From contig CAJGCV010000054.1 in assembly GCA_904501915.1 (NCBI GenBank), forward strand, positions 1 to 14,496: a stretch of 14,496 nt of DNA, read 5' to 3'. A program made the position numbers and the translations under genes. The notes beneath the pieces were generated by a model. That model was not told the origin of the DNA. It did no database searches and was given only the letters and a program-made list of their open reading frames with translations. Shown here piece after piece: positions 7,601 to 14,281 of this stretch. Source of the DNA: an uncultured Akkermansia sp. Lineage in GTDB: Bacteria; Verrucomicrobiota; Verrucomicrobiia; Verrucomicrobiales; Akkermansiaceae. Numbering within the stretch: the first letter of the stretch is position 1; every line of letters starts with the position of its first letter.

Positions 7601-10436
7601 AGCAGCTGCAGAGCAGGCGCAGGGTATTTCCCGGCCAGAGAACCGGCCGCACCTCAGCAGCATCATATGCGCCAAATTCCTCAAAACGACGGATTTCCTC
7701 GCGCTCGTTTGCCACAGCGCCCTGGTAATGCACCACAATGTCTCCGGTGGCAGGCGCACTGAGCGGCATATTAAAGACAGCCTCGCCATTTTCGCCCAGC
7801 GGCATACGCCCCTGCCATTCATAACGTGCGCTTTCGCCGGAAGCCACCTGGCGCGCGCCCTCCAGCGGCACATTGGTAAGCACGCGCAGTTCTGCACGCC
7901 CGGCATTCAGCGGCAGACCGTTCAAATCGCGTGCTGCCACCTTCAGGGCAAGCGCATCGGGGGCAATCTTCGCCGTATTATCCTCCACCTCCAACTTGAA
8001 CGAATCGCGGCGGTACACCTGGCATGAAATTTTCTTTTTCACCAGGGTACGGGGGCGTGTGGTACCCACGCGGATGATGTAGGAACCACACACATCATCC
8101 TCACCGGCAGGCAGGGTGAGCTCCTGACTGAAAGCTCCGTAGGCGTCCACATCGAACACGCGGCTGAACAGGCGCGTGCCATCCGGAGCTTCCAGGTGCA
8201 GCTCCAAGGTGCGGTGCTTTGAATGGGCAATGCGGTTGAGCCCATCCACCGCGCGCAGGAAGCCGCGCACATGCACCTTTTCGCCGGGGCGGTAGGTGTC
8301 GCGGTCTGTCCAGACCATGGCACGCAGCTCAGCCGCACCTTCTTTTTCTGTATCGGGCGTATTACTGAATGCCCCGGGGTTAGACATCAGGAAATAATCC
8401 TCGCCGGCGCGCACGATAAGCTCAGCCTCGCCGGCGGGCAGCGGGGCATACCCGTGCTCCACCGGCACAGGGGGAGCCGCCGTTTCCCCCACGGCGATAA
8501 GCTGCCCACCGTGCAGCGGTTCGCCCGTGCTGTGGCGCAGCACCAGCAGGTTCTCGCTCAGCGCCGGCAGCAGCTCCGTGAGCGCCAGCGGCGATAAATC
8601 AGAAACAGATACCAGCGCATCGCAGCGCAGCTCCCAGGTCTCGGGCTTCATCCCCATGGCACGGGCGGCGGCCAGCACTGCTTCAGAGGGTGTAAAATCC
8701 ATCTCCACCAGGTAGAGCCCCGGCTGGGGCTGCCCGCCACAAAGGGCATCCATATCCACCTGCACCGGCGTAACGCCTGCCAGGGTATTTCCGGCAGCCG
8801 GCAGGTCTATGGTCTGCTGCCCCACCACTGTGCCACCGGCGCCGCTCAGGAAAATGCGCCCCAGGTACACCTCGCGGGCACGCACGGCATTCTCTGCAGG
8901 CGGGGGCATATCCTCGGGGGCTGCCAGACCGGCATCGATGCGCGCCCGGGTGACCGCGCGGTTGTATTCATCCAGCGCCATATCACTACGGCGGGTCTGC
9001 TGCTCCAGGTGCGAGGCAATTTTCGGCAAAGCTGCAACAATTTCACCAGCTTTCCAATGGCGCAGGCGCACCTGCACCTTGCTGCCGTTCACAGCGTCGA
9101 GCATCAGCTTGTGCTCCCCATGCAGCGGCAGGTGGTACTGAATGCTCTGTGGCAACCCCGGCACCAGCGGGGTCAGGCTGTAGCGGCAGGAAAAATCCTG
9201 CTCCAGTGGAAGCCCGTGAATCCCCGTAAGCCCGGCTTTCAACGTGCATTCCACAAGCACCGGTGCCGGACTATCCACGGCCAGCAGCATGCCCGGGCTG
9301 GCAGTGGGGTGCGCATACCGCATCATTTTTTCTGTACCCTGCTCATCCCAGGCAGAAGCGCTCACGGCGTCATCATCAGGGTCCTGCGGTTTAATGGTGA
9401 ACGCAGGTGGTGCAGACTCACCCAGATACTGCACTTTCAGCTCGCGGCCATTCACCACGGCTGTGCGGGTTCTGCCATCCTCCGAAAGCGTGGTTTCCAC
9501 CCCATCCAGCGTGAGGCGCATATCCCGGAACGCCTGCTGCAGATGGGTGCGCTCCACCAGTGAATTGAAACGGAGGTTGAGCACACTGGCACCCGCTTCC
9601 TTATTCTCAGAATTTTCATCCTGTTCCAGGCAGGCACTCAGGCTGCGATTCACGTAAATCGGCCCCAGGTTACTGTCTGCAATACCACAGCCGGGAGCCG
9701 CCTTGGCCTTCAGCTGCCAGATACTGCCATCGGGCACAGGTCTGTCCGGGCGCACTACTACGTACCCCGGCAGCGGCGAATCCTGCCGCAGTTCCTCCCA
9801 CTTCACCCCGCGGCGGGCCAGAGATTGCAACACACTGAAACTGTTACCATGTATCAGCTTTGCCTGTTCCACAATAGCTCCGGCAGTCTCGCCACATTCA
9901 AAAAAATCCCCGCGCTTATCCATCTTCAGGCGCGTGTAGGTATACTTGATGGGTGTCTGCGGGTTCAGAGCAGCTGCCCCGGTCGTATTCTGAAAACGCG
10001 CTGCCAGCAAGGCCGCCCCATTCGGGCACGAGCGGAAATCCTCATGCACCAGCGGACTGGCAGGTGCATGAAAACGGTACTCTTTCTGCTGCAAAGCACG
10101 CCCGCTCAGGTAGCGGGCATCGGAACGGAAGCGCAGCGTATATTCCCGCCCGGCATCTGTACCACGCACTGGCTCAATGCGCAGGCAATCCTGCTCCACC
10201 CAGATGACGCGCGGCAGATGGGCTTCATCACCGCTCACACTGAACAAATCCAACCCTTTATCAGCAGCGCTGGCATCCATGCGCTGCTGGTTGTCCAGCA
10301 CCGTCTGGGTCACCACCGGTTCGGAGAAATTGATATTGATAATCCCCTGCTGCTCCCAATACGACAGGGAATCGGCCAGCGCCACCGGCAGCGCAGCCAG
10401 CATGAATATGAAAGTTTTACGTGCCATAGTACGCAT
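4692..10436 (-). CDS. Bacterial alpha-2-macroglobulin family protein lacking the thioester motif
   Basis: From the chosen start this is 1914 residues, a typical size for large bacterial macroglobulins, which are envelope proteins thought to trap attacking proteases. A signal peptide (about residues 1-22, ending PVALA before DS) has no lipobox cysteine, so the protein is probably soluble or periplasmic, not a lipoprotein. Macroglobulin features: MVWTDRDTYRPGEKVHVRGF (about 707-726), the A2M core around PVALWCSALKTDDSGNFSAT (about 1300) with GSRFGSAEGEF, and a helical toroid around QNEDGSLPLFY. Where the family has YPYGCTEQ this protein has HPQSHFTE (about 1506-1513), so the thioester Cys and Gln are replaced by His and Glu. 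Starts at 10448, 10436 and 10427 are possible; the predicted -10 box overlaps the 10448 ATG, favouring 10436 or 10427. No pbpC-like partner gene is adjacent. A strong terminator follows directly. Confidence 0.93.
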   Translation of the reverse strand: MRTMARKTFIFMLAALPVALADSLSYWEQQGIININFSEPVVTQTVLDNQQRMDASAADKGLDLFSVSGDEAHLPRVIWVEQDCLRIEPVRGTDAGREYTLRFRSDARYLSGRALQQKEYRFHAPASPLVHEDFRSCPNGAALLAARFQNTTGAAALNPQTPIKYTYTRLKMDKRGDFFECGETAGAIVEQAKLIHGNSFSVLQSLARRGVKWEELRQDSPLPGYVVVRPDRPVPDGSIWQLKAKAAPGCGIADSNLGPIYVNRSLSACLEQDENSENKEAGASVLNLRFNSLVERTHLQQAFRDMRLTLDGVETTLSEDGRTRTAVVNGRELKVQYLGESAPPAFTIKPQDPDDDAVSASAWDEQGTEKMMRYAHPTASPGMLLAVDSPAPVLVECTLKAGLTGIHGLPLEQDFSCRYSLTPLVPGLPQSIQYHLPLHGEHKLMLDAVNGSKVQVRLRHWKAGEIVAALPKIASHLEQQTRRSDMALDEYNRAVTRARIDAGLAAPEDMPPPAENAVRAREVYLGRIFLSGAGGTVVGQQTIDLPAAGNTLAGVTPVQVDMDALCGGQPQPGLYLVEMDFTPSEAVLAAARAMGMKPETWELRCDALVSVSDLSPLALTELLPALSENLLVLRHSTGEPLHGGQLIAVGETAAPPVPVEHGYAPLPAGEAELIVRAGEDYFLMSNPGAFSNTPDTEKEGAAELRAMVWTDRDTYRPGEKVHVRGFLRAVDGLNRIAHSKHRTLELHLEAPDGTRLFSRVFDVDAYGAFSQELTLPAGEDDVCGSYIIRVGTTRPRTLVKKKISCQVYRRDSFKLEVEDNTAKIAPDALALKVAARDLNGLPLNAGRAELRVLTNVPLEGARQVASGESARYEWQGRMPLGENGEAVFNMPLSAPATGDIVVHYQGAVANEREEIRRFEEFGAYDAAEVRPVLWPGNTLRLLCSCCNEPFTQGLSVRVSVHVQKRTESALPNGFAFQESRLQEVWSQWVNVPASCTDGVALPLDEILAQHADPEATMPCTVEIKSRDYRGREFRSTFTRTPHRRLGERTFSVSPSGKPGHVVIETGQDSKVLIVTTYGTRVMAYTQELQRGYHEFMIPLQGDEEGLVNVCAARLVPMEGSGRFDVEHPTNVLVNVPRNRSMLQVELHLPGTVRPATRQVITGRVTLPDGAPSQSAVTLYAVDAGMLSQSHYDCPDVVTALSCWSDSYQSITPLRFMGAEYKDGRFVMQRRFLPGIWSGEGRNADSPWRLQPWWMRDAATGAATPSATVADYDVYRHRASALADMMVAEESPVLVRQNFQPVALWCSALKTDDSGNFSATCTLPDTLTQYHVFAVAADKDGSRFGSAEGEFTVNQPLILSAGMPLFMSVGDKLQLPVTVTNNTDAEGTWQVQLQGGAEPQQVTLAAGASATLPFEVAPQQPGTQTFRWVATGATGQDAVEDSFEVRHPAPVLKEAHHLVLNAGQGALVPREKLAPELAGAPGCEMELFVSANPMLHLQGGVDFMLEHPQSHFTEYRASSILPWLLYDRLAPLCPSMSRMAAWRVPHAIARWVKEMFKYQNEDGSLPLFYQKGEGNLWVSAHAAMVLRGVEERGYKLPQAAWSKLLAYLEKADLAQAHPLTRYAAARALLNTDAQNRALNAATARQESDWCCSGSVRQDVEFLQYLRTHNAGRHEAFLRWVRSRAADYRHHSSWRSAWSLYSLITYVGNSRGMPLSATLRLPDGRTLALNRSATRVQQMVADGQYSAAMGPVYAVLRAKAQPQQTEYPGVTEHGLQMTRVYEKKGEDGIWRPATEFAVGDVVRVSLTCAKAGEQELNHLVLEDYLPASMEAINPHVPSQAAGLEPLNWSECFDQREYLADRVRGFCTRWPGRDAVNMRYYARVKRAGSATAPPAQAQLHYEPQVYGLSPSVRLETR

Positions 10437-10446
10437 ATCGCGGCGC

Positions 10447-10475
10447 ATTCTATCACAATTCCCCCCTGTTGGAAA
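10447..10475 (-). promoter_or_regulatory. Predicted promoter of the alpha-2-macroglobulin gene
   Basis: Minus strand TTTCCA (10470-10475), 17-bp spacer, TAGAAT (10447-10452; 5 of 6 consensus). The -10 ends 10 bp before the ATG at 10436, implying a leader of only a few bases. The same -10 hexamer occurs upstream of the 13155 gene. The -35 lies inside the palindrome GTTGGAAACAAC and overlaps a candidate plus-strand -35. Confidence 0.45.
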
Positions 10476-10479
10476 CAAC
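10468..10479. repeat. Small palindrome in the divergent promoter region
   Basis: GTTGGAAACAAC reads as GTTG, a 4-base centre GAAA, then CAAC. It covers the predicted -35 boxes of the minus-strand macroglobulin promoter and of the distal plus-strand promoter, a position where a regulator could act on both. It is short enough to be chance. Confidence 0.3.
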
Positions 10480-10499
10480 GAATCCTGCCATGTCATAAT
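10469..10499 (+). promoter_or_regulatory. Alternative distal promoter for the IIA gene
   Basis: TTGGAA (10469-10474), 19-bp spacer, CATAAT (10494-10499; 5 of 6), preceded by TG one base upstream, which makes an extended -10. It would give a leader of about 44 nt to the ATG at 10550. It competes with the proximal candidate at 10512-10540. Confidence 0.35.
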
Positions 10500-10511
10500 G
10501 CACCTGACAGC

Positions 10512-10540
10512 TTGCAATTCAGAGATGTTGCGTGTACCAT
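10512..10540 (+). promoter_or_regulatory. Predicted proximal promoter of the IIA gene
   Basis: TTGCAA (10512-10517), 17-bp spacer, TACCAT (10535-10540), each box 4 of 6. The -10 ends 9 bp before the ATG at 10550, the same geometry as most other promoters in this window, and would yield an almost leaderless transcript. Confidence 0.35.
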
Positions 10541-10549
10541 GGGCAGGTC

Positions 10550-11014
10550 ATGTTTGATGCGGACGAGCTGAGCAACGAAACGCTGGTATGGGTGCGCGAG
10601 GAAGAATTGCCCACCTGCGAAAGCCATGTGGACATGGTACGCCTCATGGCAGGTGAATTATCCGGCCTTACCGGCTGGCGCAAACGCACCCTGGTCAACA
10701 CCGCATTGGACCGCGAGGCGCAGGACAGCACCTACCTCGGCTACGGGCTCGCCATTCCGCACGCCCGGGTGTTCGACATTCCGCAACCGGCCGTATACCT
10801 GGCACGCAGCACCAAAGGGGTCAACTGGCAAGGAAGCCAGGCGCAACTGGTGTTTCTGGTGGTCGTGCCAGAGGAACGCCCCGAATGGCACCTGCAGCTG
10901 CTGAGCCGCATTGTGCGCTGGCGCCAGAAAAACATGCAGCACGAAGCCGAAATCCTGAGCATGCCGGCGGCAGAGCTCACCGCGCAGCTCCGCTCGCTGC
11001 TGACGCTTCAATAA
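10550..11014 (+). CDS. PTS EIIA type-2 domain protein (PtsN/fructose-type), stand-alone
   Basis: 154 residues, a single EIIA type-2 domain as in nitrogen-PTS PtsN. These domains accept a phosphate from HPr/NPr on histidine and either pass it to a sugar EIIB or regulate other proteins. The active-site motif is DSTYLGYGLAIPHARV, with the phosphorylated histidine at residue 71, preceded by LDRE as in PtsN. The later segment HLQLLSRIVR is the conserved helix of the family. The ATG at 10550 puts the active site at the usual distance from the N-terminus; an in-frame GTG at 10532 would add six residues but overlaps the predicted promoter. No EIIB, EIIC or HPr gene is nearby, favouring a regulatory role (inference). 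It is divergent from the macroglobulin gene and converges on rdgB, with 22 bp between the stops. Confidence 0.88.
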   Translation: MFDADELSNETLVWVREEELPTCESHVDMVRLMAGELSGLTGWRKRTLVNTALDREAQDSTYLGYGLAIPHARVFDIPQPAVYLARSTKGVNWQGSQAQLVFLVVVPEERPEWHLQLLSRIVRWRQKNMQHEAEILSMPAAELTAQLRSLLTLQ

Positions 11015-11021
11015 CCGTAAT

Positions 11022-11034
11022 CGCGCGCGGCGCG
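11022..11034. terminator. Small GC hairpin between convergent genes, weak terminator candidate
   Basis: CGCGC (11022-11026) and GCGCG (11030-11034) flank a 3-base loop in the 22-bp gap between the stops of the IIA gene and rdgB. There is no T-run on either strand, so any termination would be weak or factor-dependent. Confidence 0.25.
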
Positions 11035-11036
11035 TG

Positions 11037-11651
11037 TCACATGCCGGCGCGCAGCCAGGCTTCGAACTTACGCAGAGCCTCGCCGCGGTGGGAAATGCTG
11101 TTTTTCTCCTCCGCAGAGATTTCGGCCATGGTACAATCATACCCCGCAGGGATAAAGAGGGGGTCATAGCCAAAACCACCCGTACCGCGGGGATTCAGCG
11201 TAATCTGCCCTTCCACTGTGCCTACAAAGCAGGCCAGTTCCCTGCCCTCACGCGCCACGGAAATAGCGCACACATAGCGGGCTGTAAACGGTTTATCAGA
11301 TTCCGGTCTGGCAGCAAGCTCGGCAAGCATCTTGCGGTTGTTGCCTTCATCATCCCCATGCGTGCCGGCATAACGGGCAGAATACACACCGGGCATGCCG
11401 CCCAGTGCATCCACGCAGATGCCGCTGTCATCCGAAACCACCAACCCGGGAAACACCGCCGAAATACTCTCGGCCTTGATGGCGGCATTCGCTTCAAATG
11501 TGGTGCCGGTTTCCTCCGGGTCAGGAGCTCCGGGAAAATCTGCCAGCGTCTTCAGCTCAAACTGCGGGGGCAGAATGCGGGCAAATTCACGGGCTTTGTG
11601 GGCATTGCGGGTGGCGATAAGCAGGGGGATGCGGTCAGTCATGAGAATCAT
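11037..11651 (-). CDS. rdgB: RdgB/HAM1 non-canonical purine NTP pyrophosphatase (ITPase)
   Basis: Hydrolyses ITP, XTP and dITP to monophosphate plus pyrophosphate, keeping deaminated purines out of DNA and RNA. 204 residues from the first ATG, or 201 from the second at 11642; the family is about 195-205. Conserved motifs are all present (201-residue numbering): LLIATRNAHK (7-16), EETGTTFEANAAIKA (44-58), the metal-binding and catalytic SDDSG (70-74), GGMPGVYSARYAG (81-93), GTGGFGYDPLF (153-163) and SHRGEA (184-189). The ATG at 11651 begins immediately after the TGA of the MATE gene, so translation is probably coupled, with no recognisable Shine-Dalgarno for either start. Being downstream of an exporter looks like shared transcription, not shared function. 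Complete and apparently intact. Confidence 0.96.
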   Translation of the reverse strand: MILMTDRIPLLIATRNAHKAREFARILPPQFELKTLADFPGAPDPEETGTTFEANAAIKAESISAVFPGLVVSDDSGICVDALGGMPGVYSARYAGTHGDDEGNNRKMLAELAARPESDKPFTARYVCAISVAREGRELACFVGTVEGQITLNPRGTGGFGYDPLFIPAGYDCTMAEISAEEKNSISHRGEALRKFEAWLRAGM

Positions 11652-13031
11652 TCAGTGTATGCTGGAGTCTTTCTTGTGGAATACTCTGGTGAAGAAAAGA
11701 TAAATAACAACGTATGAGAGGATGGCACAGAACGTATCCGCCACCATCTGCGACATCCAGATACCATCGCCACCCCACCAGAGCGGCAGCAGCAGCAGAC
11801 AGGGAATGAGCACCAAGAACTGACGCAGAATATTCAGGAATACGCTCATAATCGGGCGGCCGATACTCTGGAAGAAATTGCCGATGATAATCTGCGTGCC
11901 CACCAGCGGGAACATGAGCCCCATGATACGCAGACCGCGTATGGATAAGGCTATGAGCTGGCTGGAGTTCGCATCCGTCTCCTTCACAAAGGCGCGCACC
12001 ACAGCCTCCGGGAACAGCTGGATGCCCACCCAGCAGATGAGCGTGAGGAAGAAGGCAGAACATACCGCATAGCAGAACACCTTGCGCACGCGGCTGTAAA
12101 ACCCGATACCCAGGTTATACCCGGCAATGGGCTGCATGCCCTGCGCAATGCCCAGCACCACCATGGCCACTCCCAGCAGCACGCGGTTCACAATGCTGTA
12201 TGCACCCACCCCCATGGGGCCCTCATACCGCAGAAACTGCGTATTGAACACAATCACCACCAGGCAGCCGCACAAATTCATGAGGCAGGGCGGCAGCCCC
12301 AGCAGGCAGATGCGCCGCATGATAGGCCCGCAGAGCTTCCACATGCGCCCGCGGAAGTGAATCACACTCTGGCGGTTCAGAAAATGCGCCAGCACCCAGG
12401 CGCACCCCACCGCCTGCCCGGCCGTGGTGGCAAGTGCCGCGCCGGTCATCCCCCACTCCAGCACATACACAAAAAGATGCGCACAGCCAATGTTCACCAC
12501 CATGGAGAACAACAGGCTGTACATGGCTTTGTACGGATACCCGCTGGCGCGCATCACATGGTTCAGGTTCATGAACGTGAACGTGAGCGGACAGGTCAGC
12601 ATCAGCACCAGCATGAAATCACGCGCCGGCGCAATCGTGTTCGCATCGGCACCGAAAAGAAACAAGATATCATCCGTCCACGGCAGCGGAACCCACCCCA
12701 CCAGCACACCCAGCGCAAACCCCATAATCGTGCAATGACCCAGCACACGGAACGCACGCGGAAAATCCTGCTGCCCCAGGGTAATGGATGTAGTAGCCGC
12801 ACCACCCAGCCCCACCAGCGTGCCCAGCGCCACCATCAGGTTCATGATTGGGAAAAGCAACCCCATGGCCGTTATGGCATACGCCCCGCAGCACTGACCT
12901 ATGTAGATGGAGTCTACAATGTTGTAGAACGACATGGCTGCCATGCCCACTATGGCTGGCAGCGAATACTGCGCCAGCAGCCGCCCCATGGGCTTCTGCT
13001 CCAAATCCACCAGCTTTTGGTCCTTCTCCAT
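11652..13031 (-). CDS. MATE family multidrug/cation antiporter, MepA/NorM-like
   Basis: 459 residues and about 12 membrane helices, the usual MATE size. MATE proteins export drugs or metabolites in exchange for Na+ or H+. The N-terminal signature PMGRLLAQYSLPAIVGM followed by YNIVDSIYIGQ matches the MepA/DinF-type half, and the second half carries the matching GIAQGMQPIAGYNLGIG. Both halves show the internal pseudo-repeat of the family. The substrate cannot be told from sequence. The ATG at 13031 gives MEKDQKLVDLEQKPMG; a perfect TTGACA with 17-bp spacing ends 14 bp before it and is overlapped by an inverted repeat that could be an operator. It is the first gene of a two-gene operon with rdgB (TGA directly followed by ATG), divergent from the 13155 membrane gene. 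No regulator gene lies beside it. Confidence 0.94.
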   Translation of the reverse strand: MEKDQKLVDLEQKPMGRLLAQYSLPAIVGMAAMSFYNIVDSIYIGQCCGAYAITAMGLLFPIMNLMVALGTLVGLGGAATTSITLGQQDFPRAFRVLGHCTIMGFALGVLVGWVPLPWTDDILFLFGADANTIAPARDFMLVLMLTCPLTFTFMNLNHVMRASGYPYKAMYSLLFSMVVNIGCAHLFVYVLEWGMTGAALATTAGQAVGCAWVLAHFLNRQSVIHFRGRMWKLCGPIMRRICLLGLPPCLMNLCGCLVVIVFNTQFLRYEGPMGVGAYSIVNRVLLGVAMVVLGIAQGMQPIAGYNLGIGFYSRVRKVFCYAVCSAFFLTLICWVGIQLFPEAVVRAFVKETDANSSQLIALSIRGLRIMGLMFPLVGTQIIIGNFFQSIGRPIMSVFLNILRQFLVLIPCLLLLPLWWGGDGIWMSQMVADTFCAILSYVVIYLFFTRVFHKKDSSIH

Positions 13032-13045
13032 GGCTTGCGCACCTG

Positions 13046-13074
13046 AATTTACTCCTCTTGCCGCACACTGTCAA
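13046..13074 (-). promoter_or_regulatory. Predicted promoter of the MATE-rdgB operon
   Basis: Minus strand TTGACA (13069-13074, perfect), 17-bp spacer, TAAATT (13046-13051, 4 of 6). The predicted start near 13039 gives a leader of about 8 nt. An AGGAG lies within the spacer, too far upstream of the ATG to serve as a ribosome site. Confidence 0.6.
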
Positions 13075-13078
13075 GAGG
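13054..13078. promoter_or_regulatory. Inverted repeat over the MATE promoter, candidate operator
   Basis: CCTCTTG (13054-13060) and CAAGAGG (13072-13078) form a perfect 7-bp dyad with an 11-base centre. It covers the space between the -35 and -10 of the MATE promoter and enters the -35. This is a typical place for a repressor of an efflux pump to bind. The regulator is not in the window. Confidence 0.45.
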
Positions 13079-13119
13079 GGTGCACAGGGAATAGTGAAAA
13101 AATCATGCTGCATTTACAG

Positions 13120-13148
13120 TTCACATGCTGCCCTGGTTATGGTAGAAT
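13120..13148 (+). promoter_or_regulatory. Predicted promoter of the small membrane protein-crcB operon, leaderless geometry
   Basis: TTCACA (13120-13125; 5 of 6), 17-bp spacer, TAGAAT (13143-13148; 5 of 6). Only 6 bp separate the -10 from the ATG at 13155, so the usual start site would coincide with the A of the start codon. Confidence 0.6.
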
Positions 13149-13154
13149 ACGCGC

Positions 13155-13562
13155 ATGAGTTCAGACGGACACAGGAATATGCTCATCATCTGCGGGGTGT
13201 GGCTGGGGCTGCACGCGCTGTTGCACCTGCTGTTCTTCCCTTTCCTGGCGTATACCGGACTGTGTTCACTGTTCCTGCCGGTTTCGCTGTGGATTCTCAG
13301 CTCGCTCACCTCGCGGGTGCACTACTACCTGCTGCTGCAACTGCCCACAGTGCTGCTGTGTGCAGCCTGGTGGTTGGCCACCCCTGCAGCAGGGCTGATG
13401 TTCAGCCTGCAGTGGCTGCCCTGCGTCGTGGCTGGCTGTGCGCTGAAAGAAATGCCTGACAAGTGCTGGTGGTTCAGAGGATTCCTCTACATCATCGCCC
13501 TTCTCCCCTTTGCCGCCATGGTTCCACTCCTCATTTCTGCATACTCATCTTTACACAATTAA
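13155..13562 (+). CDS. Small four-helix integral membrane protein, function unknown
   Basis: 135 residues, nearly all hydrophobic, with about four membrane helices: roughly 9-30 (MLIICGVWLGLHALLHLLFF), 33-52, 57-80 and 108-130. I recognise no family motif. The segment WLPCVVAGCALKEMPDKCWW between helices three and four is the only clearly polar stretch and carries three cysteines. The ATG at 13155 is supported by a good promoter that ends 6 bp upstream, implying a leaderless mRNA, and there is no ribosome-binding site. The stop lies 13 bp before the crcB start on the same strand, so the two are probably one transcript and this protein may relate to ion or fluoride stress, which is inference from position only. 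Confidence 0.72.
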   Translation: MSSDGHRNMLIICGVWLGLHALLHLLFFPFLAYTGLCSLFLPVSLWILSSLTSRVHYYLLLQLPTVLLCAAWWLATPAAGLMFSLQWLPCVVAGCALKEMPDKCWWFRGFLYIIALLPFAAMVPLLISAYSSLHN

Positions 13563-13575
13563 CCAATCGCCCCTC

Positions 13576-13977
13576 ATGGTACTTTCCCTCAAAACCCTGC
13601 TCTGCGTTGGCTGCGGCTGCTTTGCCGGCGGCGTGCTGCGCTACCTCACCTCGTACTACATCTGCACCCGCTGGGGCGTGGAGCTGCCGGGCATGCCCTG
13701 GCACACCCTGCTCATCAACTTCGGCGGCTGCCTGTTCATGGGGCTCTTCTGCGGGCTGGCCACGGCGGGCTTCATTGAATCCCCCAACCTGCGGCTTGCC
13801 CTCACCGCAGGACTCTGCGGCGGCTACTCCACCCTGGCGGCCTTTGCCTTTGAAAACACCATGATATTCCGCGCCGGCAGCATCCTCACCGCCACAAGCT
13901 ATATCTCCGCCACCATCATCGGCAGCATCCTCTGCTTCATCGCCGGCTACGCCGTAGCCAACCTCATGCAGAGATAA
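13576..13977 (+). CDS. crcB: CrcB/Fluc fluoride ion channel
   Basis: 133 residues with four membrane helices, the size of single-domain Fluc proteins, which form antiparallel dual-topology dimers that let fluoride leave the cell. Family landmarks: GGVLRY (18-23), PWHTLLINFGGCLFMG (41-56) with the conserved pore Asn at 48, and GLCGGYSTLAAFAFEN (79-94) at the position of the GxxGGxTTFSTF signature. In that signature one of the two pore phenylalanines aligns with Leu87 while Phe90 is kept. The ATG at 13576 starts the protein just before the first helix; longer readings would add a non-homologous stretch that overlaps the preceding gene. There is no Shine-Dalgarno, and the upstream gene ends 13 bp away, so translation is probably coupled. 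No fluoride riboswitch was seen upstream. Confidence 0.93.
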   Translation: MVLSLKTLLCVGCGCFAGGVLRYLTSYYICTRWGVELPGMPWHTLLINFGGCLFMGLFCGLATAGFIESPNLRLALTAGLCGGYSTLAAFAFENTMIFRAGSILTATSYISATIIGSILCFIAGYAVANLMQR

Positions 13978-14269
13978 CTGGTTCAAAAGCAAAACTGTCA
14001 TTCACGCGCACGCATGCAAATTGTCTAAGACAAAGAGGTTCCCATGCGTTATCTGTAATGCTGACATGAGGTGCTACAAAAATGCCCAAACCCTCATTCT
14101 TGTTATCTCCCCACCATAACCCGCCTGCAGCGAAATCTCGGTACTCCCTGTTACGACAATACAAGGGATTCTCACATTCCTAGATGATATAGATATCGCC
14201 CGAAAGCTTCCGGATTTCCGGAAACTTCTCGCGGAACTTACCCTGCGCATTCCAGCTGATAATCCTCAT
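13964..14269 (-). pseudogene. Broken endonuclease/exonuclease/phosphatase (EEP) family gene: in-frame amber and lost C-terminus
   Basis: Starting at the ATG at 14269 the reading frame gives MRIISWNAQGKFREKFPEIR and runs to DIYII. It then meets TAG (14180-14182, codon 30) and continues in the same frame with ECENP, later GGLWWGDNKNEGLGIF, CLRQF and VRVNDSF. These are the N-terminal landmarks of an EEP-family phosphodiesterase, in which the amber position is normally Gln in an IQECE-type motif. The metal-binding Glu after it is intact. Beyond VNDSF homology stops and the frame ends at 13964-13966, inside the 3' end of crcB. The second half with the catalytic Asp/His motifs is absent. So there are two lesions: one point mutation (CAG to TAG) and a truncation against crcB. 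Complete relatives are about 200 or more residues. A promoter is still visible upstream. Most likely a decaying, formerly acquired gene. Confidence 0.8.
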
Positions 14270-14281
14270 GCAGATGCTGGG

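Noticed and set aside
10532..10550. GTG at 10532 as the start of the IIA gene
   Set aside because: It lies within the predicted proximal promoter, and the ATG at 10550 gives the normal PtsN-like distance to the active-site histidine; the GTG is not excluded if the distal promoter is used.
9825..10571. A 248-codon open frame on the plus strand opposite the macroglobulin gene
   Set aside because: It is antisense to a well-supported coding region, has no recognisable motifs, and similar long antisense frames occur throughout this GC-rich gene.
13562..13576. A fluoride (crcB) riboswitch upstream of crcB
   Set aside because: The gap between the two genes is only 13 bp, and no GGNGAUGG-type core was seen there or before the 13155 gene.
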